Positions 1 to 8,859 of a stretch of DNA of 23,335 bases are shown here, one piece after another. Every line of letters begins with the position of its first letter. Position 1 is the stretch's first letter. Position numbers and translations under genes: made by a program. This DNA comes from Gnomoniopsis sp. IMI 355080 (taxonomy: Eukaryota > Ascomycota > Sordariomycetes > Diaporthales > Gnomoniaceae), in assembly GCA_027946555.1 (NCBI GenBank), contig JAPEVC010000361.1, positions 1-23,335 of the forward strand, read 5' to 3'. A model generated the notes under the pieces. That model had not been told where the DNA came from. It was given only the letters and a program-made list of their open reading frames with translations, and ran no database searches.

Positions 1-375
1 TCGTCTGCAAAGGATTTAATCCCACTCGTGTTTAAATTACAATACGTGAATTACTACCGTGCACTTCGAGCCCGGTAAGATAAGTATTATAATAGAGCCA
101 GGAAGGCCTGCACTAGGTATATAAGGCGCTAGCGAGTCTTTTAAATCCAGCGCCTTCCCCGCTTCTAATTTATTAATAAGTTTTATTCCTATAAGAATTA
201 GCTTTTATTCTATTAGAGAGCTAGTATTTATATTATTATTACTACCCTTACTTGGTGTCTCTACTTAACTATAGTACTAATACTACTGCGTCTCTAATAA
301 ACACTGGAATATCTTAAATATATATAGTAAATGATAACAGAGCTAGTCAAGATGCATTCCGACCTGAAGGGTCCC
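1..375. other. AT-rich, RIP-like non-coding edge
   Basis: No credible coding frame is present. From about 120 to 340 the sequence is much more AT-rich than the rest of the window, with TA steps far outnumbering AT steps by eye and few CA or TG steps. That is the pattern left by repeat-induced point mutation in Pezizomycotina. It may be the eroded end of a repeat copy lying to the left. It abuts the stop codon of the minus-strand gene ending at 376, so that gene's 3' UTR must lie in it. Confidence 0.5.
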
Positions 376-3300
376 TTACGAGAGTATACATCGTCTTCTC
401 TCGTCTCTCTGCTCGCACTTAGACCATACCCGGTGCCCTCCACACCAGCCCTCTCTAACACAACGCAACCGATCCACATGCTCCTTACGACTTTCCACTA
501 CAATATGACTAGGATTGAAACACCGCTTATTATGACAAAGGTGCACCGCCTTATGATCCTTGCTTAATAGCAAACGTAGCACAGATTCCTCCCCGTGCCA
601 CATGCGCACAGCTACTCTGTTGAGCGTAAAGGCATAGTTACAATCGTTGTAATACAGCTTGAATTGCGTGTCCTGCTGGCCTCCACCAGCCGCCACCGCC
701 CAACAGCCCTTGCTACGGACCGCCAGGTCGTCTAGATCCAAAACGAAGGCGGGTCTGTTAAGGAAGGCGCGGAACCGGGCGGCGACGAGGGCCTGGGGTG
801 CGTTGAGCAAGAAGGCAGTGGCAGCGGTGGTCTGGCTGCCATCGGTGTCCTTATCGTAGTCGATGTGGAGGTCGAGACCGGATAAAGGGTGGTTGAGGAT
901 GCGCCTTTTCATTTCTTCGTAGGTGAGACGTGGAAGCCTGGGCAGTGAGGAGTTGGGTTGTTCGATAGTGGATGCACTAGTGGTTGGGCTGGAGGGGGTG
1001 GCCGGCGCGGGCTGGGTGTCAGTCTCGGGAAGGGGTTGGAAGAAGGCTCCTTGACCTGGGAACGGTGTGGGCTGGATATATGGTTCCGTGGCTGTGTTGA
1101 TGGTATTCGGGCTGGGATGCGCGGAGAGTGGCTGAGGCCTGTCTTGTGCACGCGCTGTGCTGTAGTCGGAATCGATGGCCCGATCATTGTCATTCGTCCT
1201 GCATAATGAGTCGGTCAGTATATAAAAGTGATTGGAATGAGGTAAAGTTTGGTCAGGCTTTCTTTGCACTGACCTGTTCTGACGGTGCGCACCTTGGTTG
1301 GATCTCCCGGAATTTAAAGCGTTGTTATTCTGCGCAAGGGGCTGCGCTGGCCTCGACAAAGCTGATCCACTGTTTCGAAGGTTCCTTGGTGGTAGGGGCG
1401 GCAGAGTACGCGGATTTGGTTTGCCGTGTTCACTCTGGATCAAAGTGTCCGGAATGACGCCGGGTCGCCTACCACGCATCGGCCAGTCGTAGGCTTCCCG
1501 TGGACGCACCTCGCGGATTTGTGGCTTTCGAGCGCCCGAGGGTTGTGTCTGGGCAGGGGCTGCTTGTTGGTTGGTATTGTTTGCCGGGCCAGCAGGCAGA
1601 GTTGCGGCCTCGAGCCGCAGCAACCTGTCATTGACGAGGTCTTGGTTGGCTTTTTGCTGCCGTTGCAAGTCGTCGATATGTTTCTGTAGCTCCCTTACTT
1701 TCTGGGTGTTATTTTCCATGTGCGTCACGGTGGCGTCGTTGCGGACTCGTTGACGATCACCATGACTTTGTAATTGGCCTTGGAGAGTCGCAGTAAGGGC
1801 CTCATTGTCCGCCATGGCTTGTCCAATGCGCTTACGTTCGGCTTCATCATCTTTCATCTGCCTCGAGAGCCTCTCCTCCAGTCCCAGGGCAAAGCGTTCC
1901 CTTTCCACACGATCCTCGCGCCTGGTCTGGGAAAACTGCTCCTCCCAACTTTGCTCAAAACGCTGCCGTTCGATGCGCTCATGTTCCATCTTCTGCTCGA
2001 GCCGCTCTTTCATTAGACGCATTCCAGCCTCAATTTCTCGGCCTGTGCGCTGCAAGCCTTCTGCGGCCTGGGCCATTGCCCTGATGCCAACCTCTTCCGC
2101 ATTCTCGTGTAAAGAGCGGCTTCGCTTGTTTGCCTTTTGGGTAGGTGGGGATGAGTTGAAAGGTGTGAGGGATGCTGGCAGGTTCTGATGAGATGATGGC
2201 GGACCGGGCGTTCCCCGCTGGATAGGCGAGGTCACAAACATGCCTGACTCGGAGCGAGCAGGCGATGTGCCTGGTGGCGTTGGTGTGTTTGTTTTGCCAG
2301 TCGACGATGATGGGCCGGGCGTGGGCAGTCCAGGTCCTGGAATCTCTTCGATCGACCGCTCGATGCGTGCTTGACGGGGTGGTCCATGTCTACTATGTCA
2401 ACTGTTAAGTCTTGTCCCGGAAGAGGTGAGATTGATAAGACAGCAAGCATCCTTGCAGTCTAAATAGCGCAGGGCCTCATACCTTTTAGAAATATTTGCT
2501 TGGCCCTTCATCTTCTGCAGCTTCTTGGCCTTCTTCTTCGCTTTGAGCTTCTGCCAGTTGGCCTTGTTCTTCAATGCACGCTTGTTATCGCGATCCACTT
2601 GGCTCTGAATCTGATCCTTGTCCCGGACTTGCTCCGCAAGCTTGGGTTGACCTGCCTGAGAGTGATGATCTTGAAATGGCTCCTGTGTAATGTTCTCGAT
2701 CGTGGTCTTGGCTATTTCCTTTCCCTTAGGCGAGCGCCATGCAGATGAGGCCTGAGATTGTGATGAAGTTTTTGCAATGCGCGTTTGCTTGGAATTTTGC
2801 GAGGAATGAACGGCAGGACTCTGAGCTGGACCAGGACCATGGGGCCCTTTGCTTGGCCCAGCAGTAGCCGCTCTGTAGTGTTGTGAAGCTGACGCGAGCA
2901 TGGCAGCAGGTGCTGTCGGGATGGTACGCGCATCGCTCCAGTCTGGCTTTGTTCCTGCGCGAAGATCATTCGACTTGCTAGGATTTGCGGCCTTTCTCTT
3001 TTTGTTGATTGGATTCCAGCCATGGGCTCGGGAAGTGGCAGGAGAGACAGTTGACTCAGCATGCACAGGTGTTGGAAGACATGGAGGGATGTGGCTGCTT
3101 TGGCGGCTTTCACAGTTAGTCTGGCGGATGGGAATGTAAAATGACATGGAAGGCGGTTTTGGTACGGACGTAGCTTGCGATGCCGGTTTCCCCTTGGATA
3201 GAGCTGAGGGCGTTGGCGGAGCATCCGAACGTTGGTCCACACCTTGCTTAACACGACTTCGACCTCGTGTTGTGGGACTCGGCGTATCCGCGAAGCGGGA

Positions 3301-3948
3301 TGGCGACCTCGATGGCCTGAAGACTGAGGACACGTCCATCAGAGAGCCATCCGTCGATGATGACGAGGAAGGCTCATCTGAAGAAGTATCGTCGTCAGAT
3401 GAGGAATCTTGAGACGAGGACGATCCTGCACCATCAGAGGAGTCATCGTCAGATGGAGAGTCCCTGGCATGGCGTTGCTCGTCCCTGACACGAGTAGAGG
3501 GACATGGAGTCCTCGGCCTCTGCGGATCTTTGTCTTGAATAAAGCATCGATGTGACGATCCTTTCCGATCTCGTGGAGGGTCTTGACTCTCAATTGACAA
3601 TATCCTGTTGGGACCTTCGTTTTCATCCTCAGATTTGATGTCAGCAGTGTCCAAGCGATTATATGCTGCTGGTTCAGACTTGATTCGAGTCCTCTTGGGC
3701 GACGGGCTCGGAGTGTCGTCTGGAAGTATCTCGTAACGAACACGCTTGCCACGACGATCGACGACGTATTTATCCCCAGCACCACCTGGGTCAAGCACGG
3801 CCCCAGTCCTAAAGTCTCTGACTATGGGTTTCACGTCGGTTTCGATGGCATAATCCAGAGGCATGTTGCCACAAAGACGGGAAGTGCTGGAGATTGAGCC
3901 TTCTCGCTCAGAAGGGGGAGGGCTGGGCAGTTGATGAAACGGAGGCAT
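376..3948 (-). CDS. Disordered/coiled-coil protein with C-terminal I-PpoI-like His-Cys box
   Basis: Three exons are inferred: 3948-2483, 2389-1274 and 1198-376 (introns 2482-2390, GTATGA..TAG, and 1273-1199, GTCAGT..GCAG with CTGAC branch). The 3405 coding bases stay in frame and give 1134 residues. Start: the first ATG before the conserved-looking MPPFHQLP; an upstream in-frame ATG at 4230 would add a poor leader. Visible parts: disordered N-terminus; Asp/Ser-rich acidic stretch around 159-203; Lys-rich stretch around 454-483, a likely nuclear signal; charged coiled coil around 586-751; Pro/Gln-rich linker; and C-terminal zinc module with H1080, C1082, C1087, H1092, C1107, C1113, H1116 and C1122. 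In sequence order and spacing this module matches the His-Me-finger zinc region of homing endonucleases such as I-PpoI (zf-His_Me_endon). Whether it cuts DNA is unknown. Role inferred only as a nuclear DNA-associated protein. The first splice join is the least certain part. Confidence 0.7.
1199..1273 (-). other. Predicted 75-base intron, length 3n, no stop
   Basis: On the minus strand GTCAGT follows CAGAACAG, a CTGAC branch site lies 15-20 bases before the GCAG acceptor, and the flanks rejoin as an AGG codon. The intron is a multiple of three and open, so unspliced message would insert 25 residues without breaking the frame. Confidence 0.65.
2390..2482 (-). other. Predicted 93-base intron joining two long open frames
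   Basis: Donor AAAAG|GTATGA and acceptor CATAGTAG|ACATGG. Using the nearer AACAG acceptor would bring a TGA immediately in frame, whereas TAG| joins AG+A as Arg and continues into the downstream frame with no intervening stop. CTTAAC/TTGAC upstream of the acceptor can serve as branch site. Without this splice the downstream frame has no ATG before 2241. Confidence 0.6.
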
Positions 3949-5090
3949 GGCACTTGTGGTTGATGTTGGAGGGAGAAAAGTTTGACATTGCTGGCCCTTT
4001 GAATATTTCTCTTTGACGCGCCACGCCCTAGTCCTCACGAACACGACACGAAAAAGCTCGACAGTTTTATCAATGCCGGAGGTATAACGCCGTTCGAGAT
4101 ACATGTCAGAGCAAGGGCTCGACGGGTAGTACGCGGTAAGCAAACGAGTAGCAAAACGAATAGTGAATGGAGCTGTTCTTTGAGGGCAATGCGGGGTGGT
4201 AATGCAAAAGCAAGATATATTCCCCTTCATTTCGAAGGGTGCATTGTCCGGATTCTTATTCTCGTGGAGATACCCTCACCTCCTTGCGGCCCAGCCTTAA
4301 CTATCTTCATGAAGTTTTCCCAGGTCGTGCTGCTCACTTCAACTCTGCGAACAATGCCCAGAAAGAAAGACAGAAAAATATCCATAGACTGGCTAGGGAC
4401 TCATTAAGTCAGTCTGGTCCGGTCGTTGGCTGTGCGTTTGTTCAGGCTCCGTTTGCTCTTCCAGGCGGTCCAGGGTGGACGACGCGAATGCGAGGGTGCG
4501 GATGCCCTATTTCTTCTTCTTGCAATCCATGGCAAAACCCATCCAACCAGCCTGCCTGCTTGCAGCAAAAAACAAACGGCGCCGACGCAGTATATGGGGG
4601 TGTCGCCCCTGACGCTCCACACATCCACTTGGATTTTGGGTTGTTGAGGAATCGAAGCTCGATTTCAAGCTGAGGAAATGACAAGAGATTGACATTACGA
4701 CTTCGTAGCATCATGATGACCGTATGCAAGCTCCAATCCCTTGAGCACTGAGGCAGTCTCGATAGATTCGGTGAGCTGGACCTGTCTGGTGTCGTTGGAT
4801 AGATTGAGCGTACCTCGTATTCGCCCCGACTTCATGATGAAAACCAAAAGTCATCCGGCTTCGCCAACACGTGTCACAATGTGTCGCCTGTGTGAGAAGC
4901 CGCAACGCAAAGCATGGATGCCCCACCCCACCATGCCATCACCAGGCCACCTTTAAATTGGGTACCTCAATACAAAGAAGATGGCATATTGTCGCTGCAA
5001 AGACGGTCTGTATATCGATGAACATTTGTCTTGCAGCAAAAGGGTCTGTGTAAGCTTCGGCCAAGGCCGTCGCATCGTGACTCTGATTTT

Positions 5091-5112
5091 CGTGTCGGCA
5101 ACGTGTCGGCAA
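5091..5112. repeat. Two tandem copies of an 11-base unit
   Basis: CGTGTCGGCAA occurs twice back to back without mismatch. It lies about 65 bases from a second, unrelated 11-base array. Confidence 0.85.
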
Positions 5113-5178
5113 GTGCTGCGCCGTATATGCCAAAATCGGACATAGTAAGGGCGCTTGGTCGAGTGTTTGCATGAACAA

Positions 5179-5209
5179 TTACTCGATTGTTACTCGATAG
5201 TTACTCGAT
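5179..5209. repeat. Three TTACTCGAT copies at 11-base spacing
   Basis: TTACTCGAT begins at 5179, 5190 and 5201. The two-base spacers differ (TG, AG), so the nine-base core is what repeats. One copy per helical turn resembles an array of protein-binding sites, but no known factor is recognised. Confidence 0.85.
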
Positions 5210-5395
5210 CAAAATTGAAGATGAGACTCGGCCGAAGACGGGCAAAGGAAGGTAAACAAGTCGGAAGTCGGTGTCTGCCTAGCGCAAGAGTGCCCCTTTC
5301 CCTATTGGGCCGGTATCAATGTCGGGCCGTGCGGCTCAAGGATGCCACCCCCACGCGGGACTAGCGCGGGAAGGCATCACCAATGAACTGTTCCT

Positions 5396-5762
5396 GATAA
5401 GCATGTAAGGTTACCCCTGTCTTTGTCGGTTACTCTGGCCGGTCCCGTTTCGGCCGTTTTCTTCACTCAAGATAACGAAATGTCCTCATCCCTCTGGCGG
5501 CGCGATAATGGAAGTAAGGCATTCGCATTTGTGTGAGATCGGAAGGCGGTAAAGACTATGAAGGGGTGCCGCGGTTATGGGTGGATCTATTTTCAGGCCA
5601 GCAGAATCGGTTTGGTCTCGTGAAGCTGTCACGTCTTGTGTCTTTCTTGCTCTCTCTTGCTCTCTCACACTTACACACCATACTGACTTGACTGTTCACC
5701 ACCGCGGGATATTATCATCACACTTCCTTTGTCCTTCCTGGACTGACTTTGCTCTCCGATAA
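5396..5762. promoter_or_regulatory. Cluster of HGATAA sites upstream of allantoinase
   Basis: GATAA with a permitted H base before it occurs on the plus strand at 5396-5400, 5471-5475, 5504-5508 and 5758-5762, and on the minus strand at 5712-5716. HGATAR is the site of fungal GATA factors AreA/NIT2, which activate nitrogen-scavenging genes including purine catabolism. Nitrogen control of the downstream allantoinase is therefore inferred; the motif is short and some copies are expected by chance. Confidence 0.45.
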
Positions 5763-5890
5763 GCCTGTCGCTTAGCCTCATTACCCTGAACTTCTTCTAG
5801 ACAGTCTCTCCGTTGTTTCTCTAGTGAACTGGTTTCTGAAGTAGTCTATACTTGTCCGCGATCTGATCATCCCCTTCATCCACTTTCACA

Positions 5891-7565
5891 ATGACCTCGG
5901 ATCCTGTGACCGTCCTTGTCTCGACCCGCGCCGTCCTCACCCTTCCCGATGATAGCCTCACCCTCAGCCCAGCAACCATCACGGTCTCGCCGACCACGGG
6001 CAAGATCCTGACCATCGTACCCGCCATTCTCCCACCTAACTCCTTCCCCCCTTCTGCAACCTATATCGACCACTCTCCCAAGTTGCTTCTGCCAGGCCTC
6101 GTAGATGCACACGTTCATCTCAACGAGCCCGGCAGGACAGAATGGGAGGGATTTGCCACCGGCACGCGGGCGGCGGCCTCGGGCGGTGTCACCACCGTCA
6201 TCGACATGCCGCTGAATGCCATCCCGCCTACCACGACAGTAAAAGGTTTTCAGGAAAAGCTGGCAGCAGCCCAGGGCCAGTGCTGGGTTGACGTTGGGTT
6301 TTATGGAGGTGTCATACCGGGGAATGCCGAGGAACTTGTGCCATTAGTCGAGATGGGTGTGCGCGGCTTCAAGGGCTTCTTGATCGAGAGTGGTGTAAGA
6401 CTCCTTTCCTTCTCTCCGTATTCCAAACATCCTCCTCCACATGTTCTCATATTGAGACTACCGAAAACTAAACAATACCAATCCACAGGTCGATGAGTTC
6501 CCTGCCATCTCGAGCACCGACGTCGCCCTCGCAATGCGCACCCTCGCGCACACTCCTACCACCCTCATGTTCCACGCCGAGATGATTCCGCCCATCGCCG
6601 ACAGCGTCGGCGACGCCGTCACCTCCTCCCTACCACCACTCGCCCCCACGGGCGAACTCACCGCCTACAACACGTTCCTCACCTCGCGCCCTCCTTCCTT
6701 CGAAACGACCGCCCTGGAATCCATCCTCTCGCTCGCGCACCTCGCGCCCGATCTGCACCTGCACATTGTGCACCTCTCGGCCACAGAATGCATTCCCATC
6801 CTGAAAAAGGCACGCGACGGCGGCATCAACATCACCGCCGAGACGTGCTTCCACTACCTGGGTCTCGCGGCGGAGGATGTCGAGGACGGCGACACCCGGC
6901 ACAAGTGCTGCCCGCCGATCCGCTCGCAGACGAATCAGGACGGACTATGGGCGGAGCTATGCGCCGAGGATCCGGCGGCCAGCGTGATCAAGACGGTCGT
7001 GTCGGACCACAGCCCTTGCACGCCGGAGCTGAAGCTGCTTCCACAGCACCTGCAGCACGAGCACGTACACGACGTGGGTGGGGAGCTGCGGCACGCGGAC
7101 TCGGGTGTGGATATGTCCATGCCAGGGGAGGAGAAGACCAAGGGAAATGTGGCACAGGGGGATTTCTTCGCGGCGTGGGGCGGGATTTCAAGCATCGGGC
7201 TGGGGCTGCCGATTCTGCATACCACGGCACGCAGGCGGGGTGCTGCGTTGGATATGCTCGATATCGTGAGGCTGTGCTCGCAGGCGACGGCGAAGCAGGT
7301 CGGGTTGGCGCATAGGAAGGGCGCGCTGAAGGTCGGGATGGATGCGGATGTGTGCGTGTTTGATGACGAGGAGAAGTGGGTGCTGGAGTGTGGCGGCATG
7401 CATTGGAAGAATCGATGTAGTCCGTGGGAGGGGAAGCGGTTTGTGGGTCGAGTGAGGGAGACGTGGGTGAGGGGTAATAAGGTCTTTGCTGTGGGAGACG
7501 AGAATCAGGGGTTCGTGGGCAGGAAACCTCTTGGTGAGGCTATCACGGAAAAGAGGACGGTCTAG
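5891..7565 (+). CDS. DAL1: Allantoinase (EC 3.5.2.5)
   Basis: Hydrolyses allantoin to allantoate in purine degradation, a cyclic amidohydrolase of the dihydroorotase/hydantoinase superfamily. Two exons, 5891-6394 and 6489-7565, separated by a 94-base intron (GTAAGA donor, ACTAAAC branch, CACAG acceptor), give 526 residues, the usual length for fungal allantoinases. The start ATG has a good context (TTCACAATGA). Metal-site residues are all visible: H74 and H76 in DAHVHLNEPGRTEWEGF (an allantoinase-type signature), the Lys that is carbamylated in this family K161 (RGFKGF), H197 (MFHAE), H263 (IVHLS) and D341 (SDHSPC). GDFFAAWGGISSIGLGLP near 400 is also typical of allantoinase rather than dihydropyrimidinase. 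No signal peptide; probably cytosolic. GATA sites upstream suggest nitrogen regulation. It appears intact and functional. Confidence 0.93.
6395..6488 (+). other. Intron in allantoinase gene
   Basis: GT at 6395 follows the GGT Gly codon, the CTAAAC branch lies about 20 bases before CAG at 6486-6488, and the next exon continues as VDEFPA in phase 0. The unspliced frame runs into a stop soon after the donor, so splicing is needed. Confidence 0.9.
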
Positions 7566-8472
7566 ATAATCAGCATGTCGTGCACTTCGATGAGGGGTAG
7601 GGCATTCAGAGAGCATTGCGATAGATCTGATTGAGGGATTGGGTCTGTTTGGCGAGGAGCTATCTAGATATTGCAATCTTCTTTCGAGTCTCGTGCTACC
7701 TGAATATCAAAAACTCGACTGCCTGCATATATCGGTTCTCGTCAACTTGAGGAAGACTGCTAAAGTTTGGCATCGCCGCAAAAACATACAAAGCACATTG
7801 ATGAGTGGGTATTCCGCAATATGCTTCCCTACCACGCACGACTCCCCGTCGACCATCTCTCAACAGCAGTCCCAGAAAAAGCGCTGCGATAAACTGTACA
7901 AAGCGCCAGTCGTTTTGATGTCAATGTAAATTCCTTCTTGAACAATGTACATGTTTGCCCACCGAAGTCACGCTAGTACTTATATCATGCTATGGACGCG
8001 ACGAGAGCGCGCTTCAATACGCGACACAATTGCTGTGTCAGCAGTGGCAGCAAAGTCCAGGGTATCATTGAAAATTATCGCATCCCTGCTGCCGATCTCG
8101 AGGGACTGTAGAAAGTTGAACCTTATTCTGAATACTTCCGAATAAGAGGACCATTGAATTAGGGACGATACTTCAATATCTACATAGTATGTCGACTGCA
8201 TAGTAATTGCGCGTAGCTGCTCACTTATTTAAACAGAGCCGCGAATCAATATCGGTTAAATCCGGCAGATCAAGAGATGATCTCACCGTGTATAGATTCC
8301 CTGTGAATGTTGTCCCTGAAGATCTGGGATATATGTGCGACTCCCCGGTCGCTCCCCCCTGGAGATCCTATCATACCGACAAAGCGGTAAGTATTTGGTA
8401 ATGGGACATTTGGCTCCGGGATGGTTACATCGGACCACGGCAGCATCTTGCTTACTCTGTCCAAATGCAGGC

Positions 8473-8496
8473 TAAGCATTCGAGTAAGCATTCGAG
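8473..8496. repeat. Two tandem copies of a 12-base unit
   Basis: TAAGCATTCGAG occurs twice in direct succession without mismatch, about 365 bases upstream of the ABC transporter start. Confidence 0.8.
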
Positions 8497-8600
8497 TCGT
8501 CCGGGGAAACGGGAAGCGAGTAATTGAGTTTTCATAAAATAGCCGTGAAGGAAGGATTGTGGCGTCTGCGGGCCGACCTAACAGTCCGTGTGTCAACGGA

Positions 8601-8634
8601 GACTGGTGGACTGGCAGACTGGATGGACTGGATG
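8601..8634. repeat. GACTGG-based short tandem array, four copies
   Basis: GACTGG recurs at 8601, 8609, 8617 and 8626 with two- or three-base spacers (TG, CA, ATG, ATG). Probably a small expanding repeat in the promoter of the ABC transporter gene. Confidence 0.75.
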
Positions 8635-8859
8635 GAGAAATGTGCTTTGTTCCCCAGTACTAAGGTATCATCCCTTGTCGTGGGACTGACTACCCAAGTA
8701 GGCTTGGACTCTGGGGCTCCTCATTAGACTCTGCTTGTGTATCGACCTCTACTGGCCATGTGTAACGATTTCACCGTTCGGAATGTCCTAGGTGAAAATC
8801 ACAACTCACTTACATATGTATATCTGAAGTGAACGGATGAGTGAGTGCATGCATGCATC

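Larger units (their letters stand above)
3949..5890. other. Divergent intergenic region, about 1.9 kb
   Basis: Lies between the starts of a minus-strand and a plus-strand gene, so it should hold both promoters. No convincing gene was seen; open frames here start at non-ATG codons or are short. It contains two 11-base tandem repeat arrays (5091-5112, 5179-5209), five HGATAA motifs (5396-5762) and a CT-rich tract with a perfect 10-base tandem, TCTTGCTCTC twice (5645-5664), just upstream of the allantoinase start, typical of a fungal 5' UTR or core promoter. Confidence 0.6.
7566..8859. other. Intergenic region between allantoinase and ABCG gene
   Basis: About 1.3 kb with no credible gene; open frames are short, mostly with non-ATG starts, and show no recognisable domain. 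It should hold the allantoinase 3' UTR and the ABC transporter promoter. Two small tandem arrays are present, at 8473-8496 and 8601-8634. Confidence 0.6.

Noticed and set aside
3949..4230. N-terminal extension of the His-Cys-box protein to ATG 4230
   Set aside because: The extension is of unlike composition and looks like translated 5' UTR. The choice is not proven.
4239..4673. 144-codon plus-strand frame
   Set aside because: Starts at GTG, has no recognisable domain and atypical composition; not supported as a gene.
5091..5209. CRISPR-like array
   Set aside because: Units are 11 bases with no spacers of array length, and the DNA is fungal.
6788..7399. Open frames on both strands over allantoinase exon 2
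   Set aside because: Shadows of a GC-rich coding exon; Arg/Gly/Pro-rich without domains.
5891..7565. Dihydroorotase or dihydropyrimidinase
   Set aside because: The HVHLNEPGRTEWEGF and AWGGISS motifs and the length fit allantoinase better.
8845..8859. Start of the ABC transporter at 8845 (MHACI..)
   Set aside because: The codon at 8845 is GTG, not ATG. The first in-frame ATG is at 8860 and has a good context.
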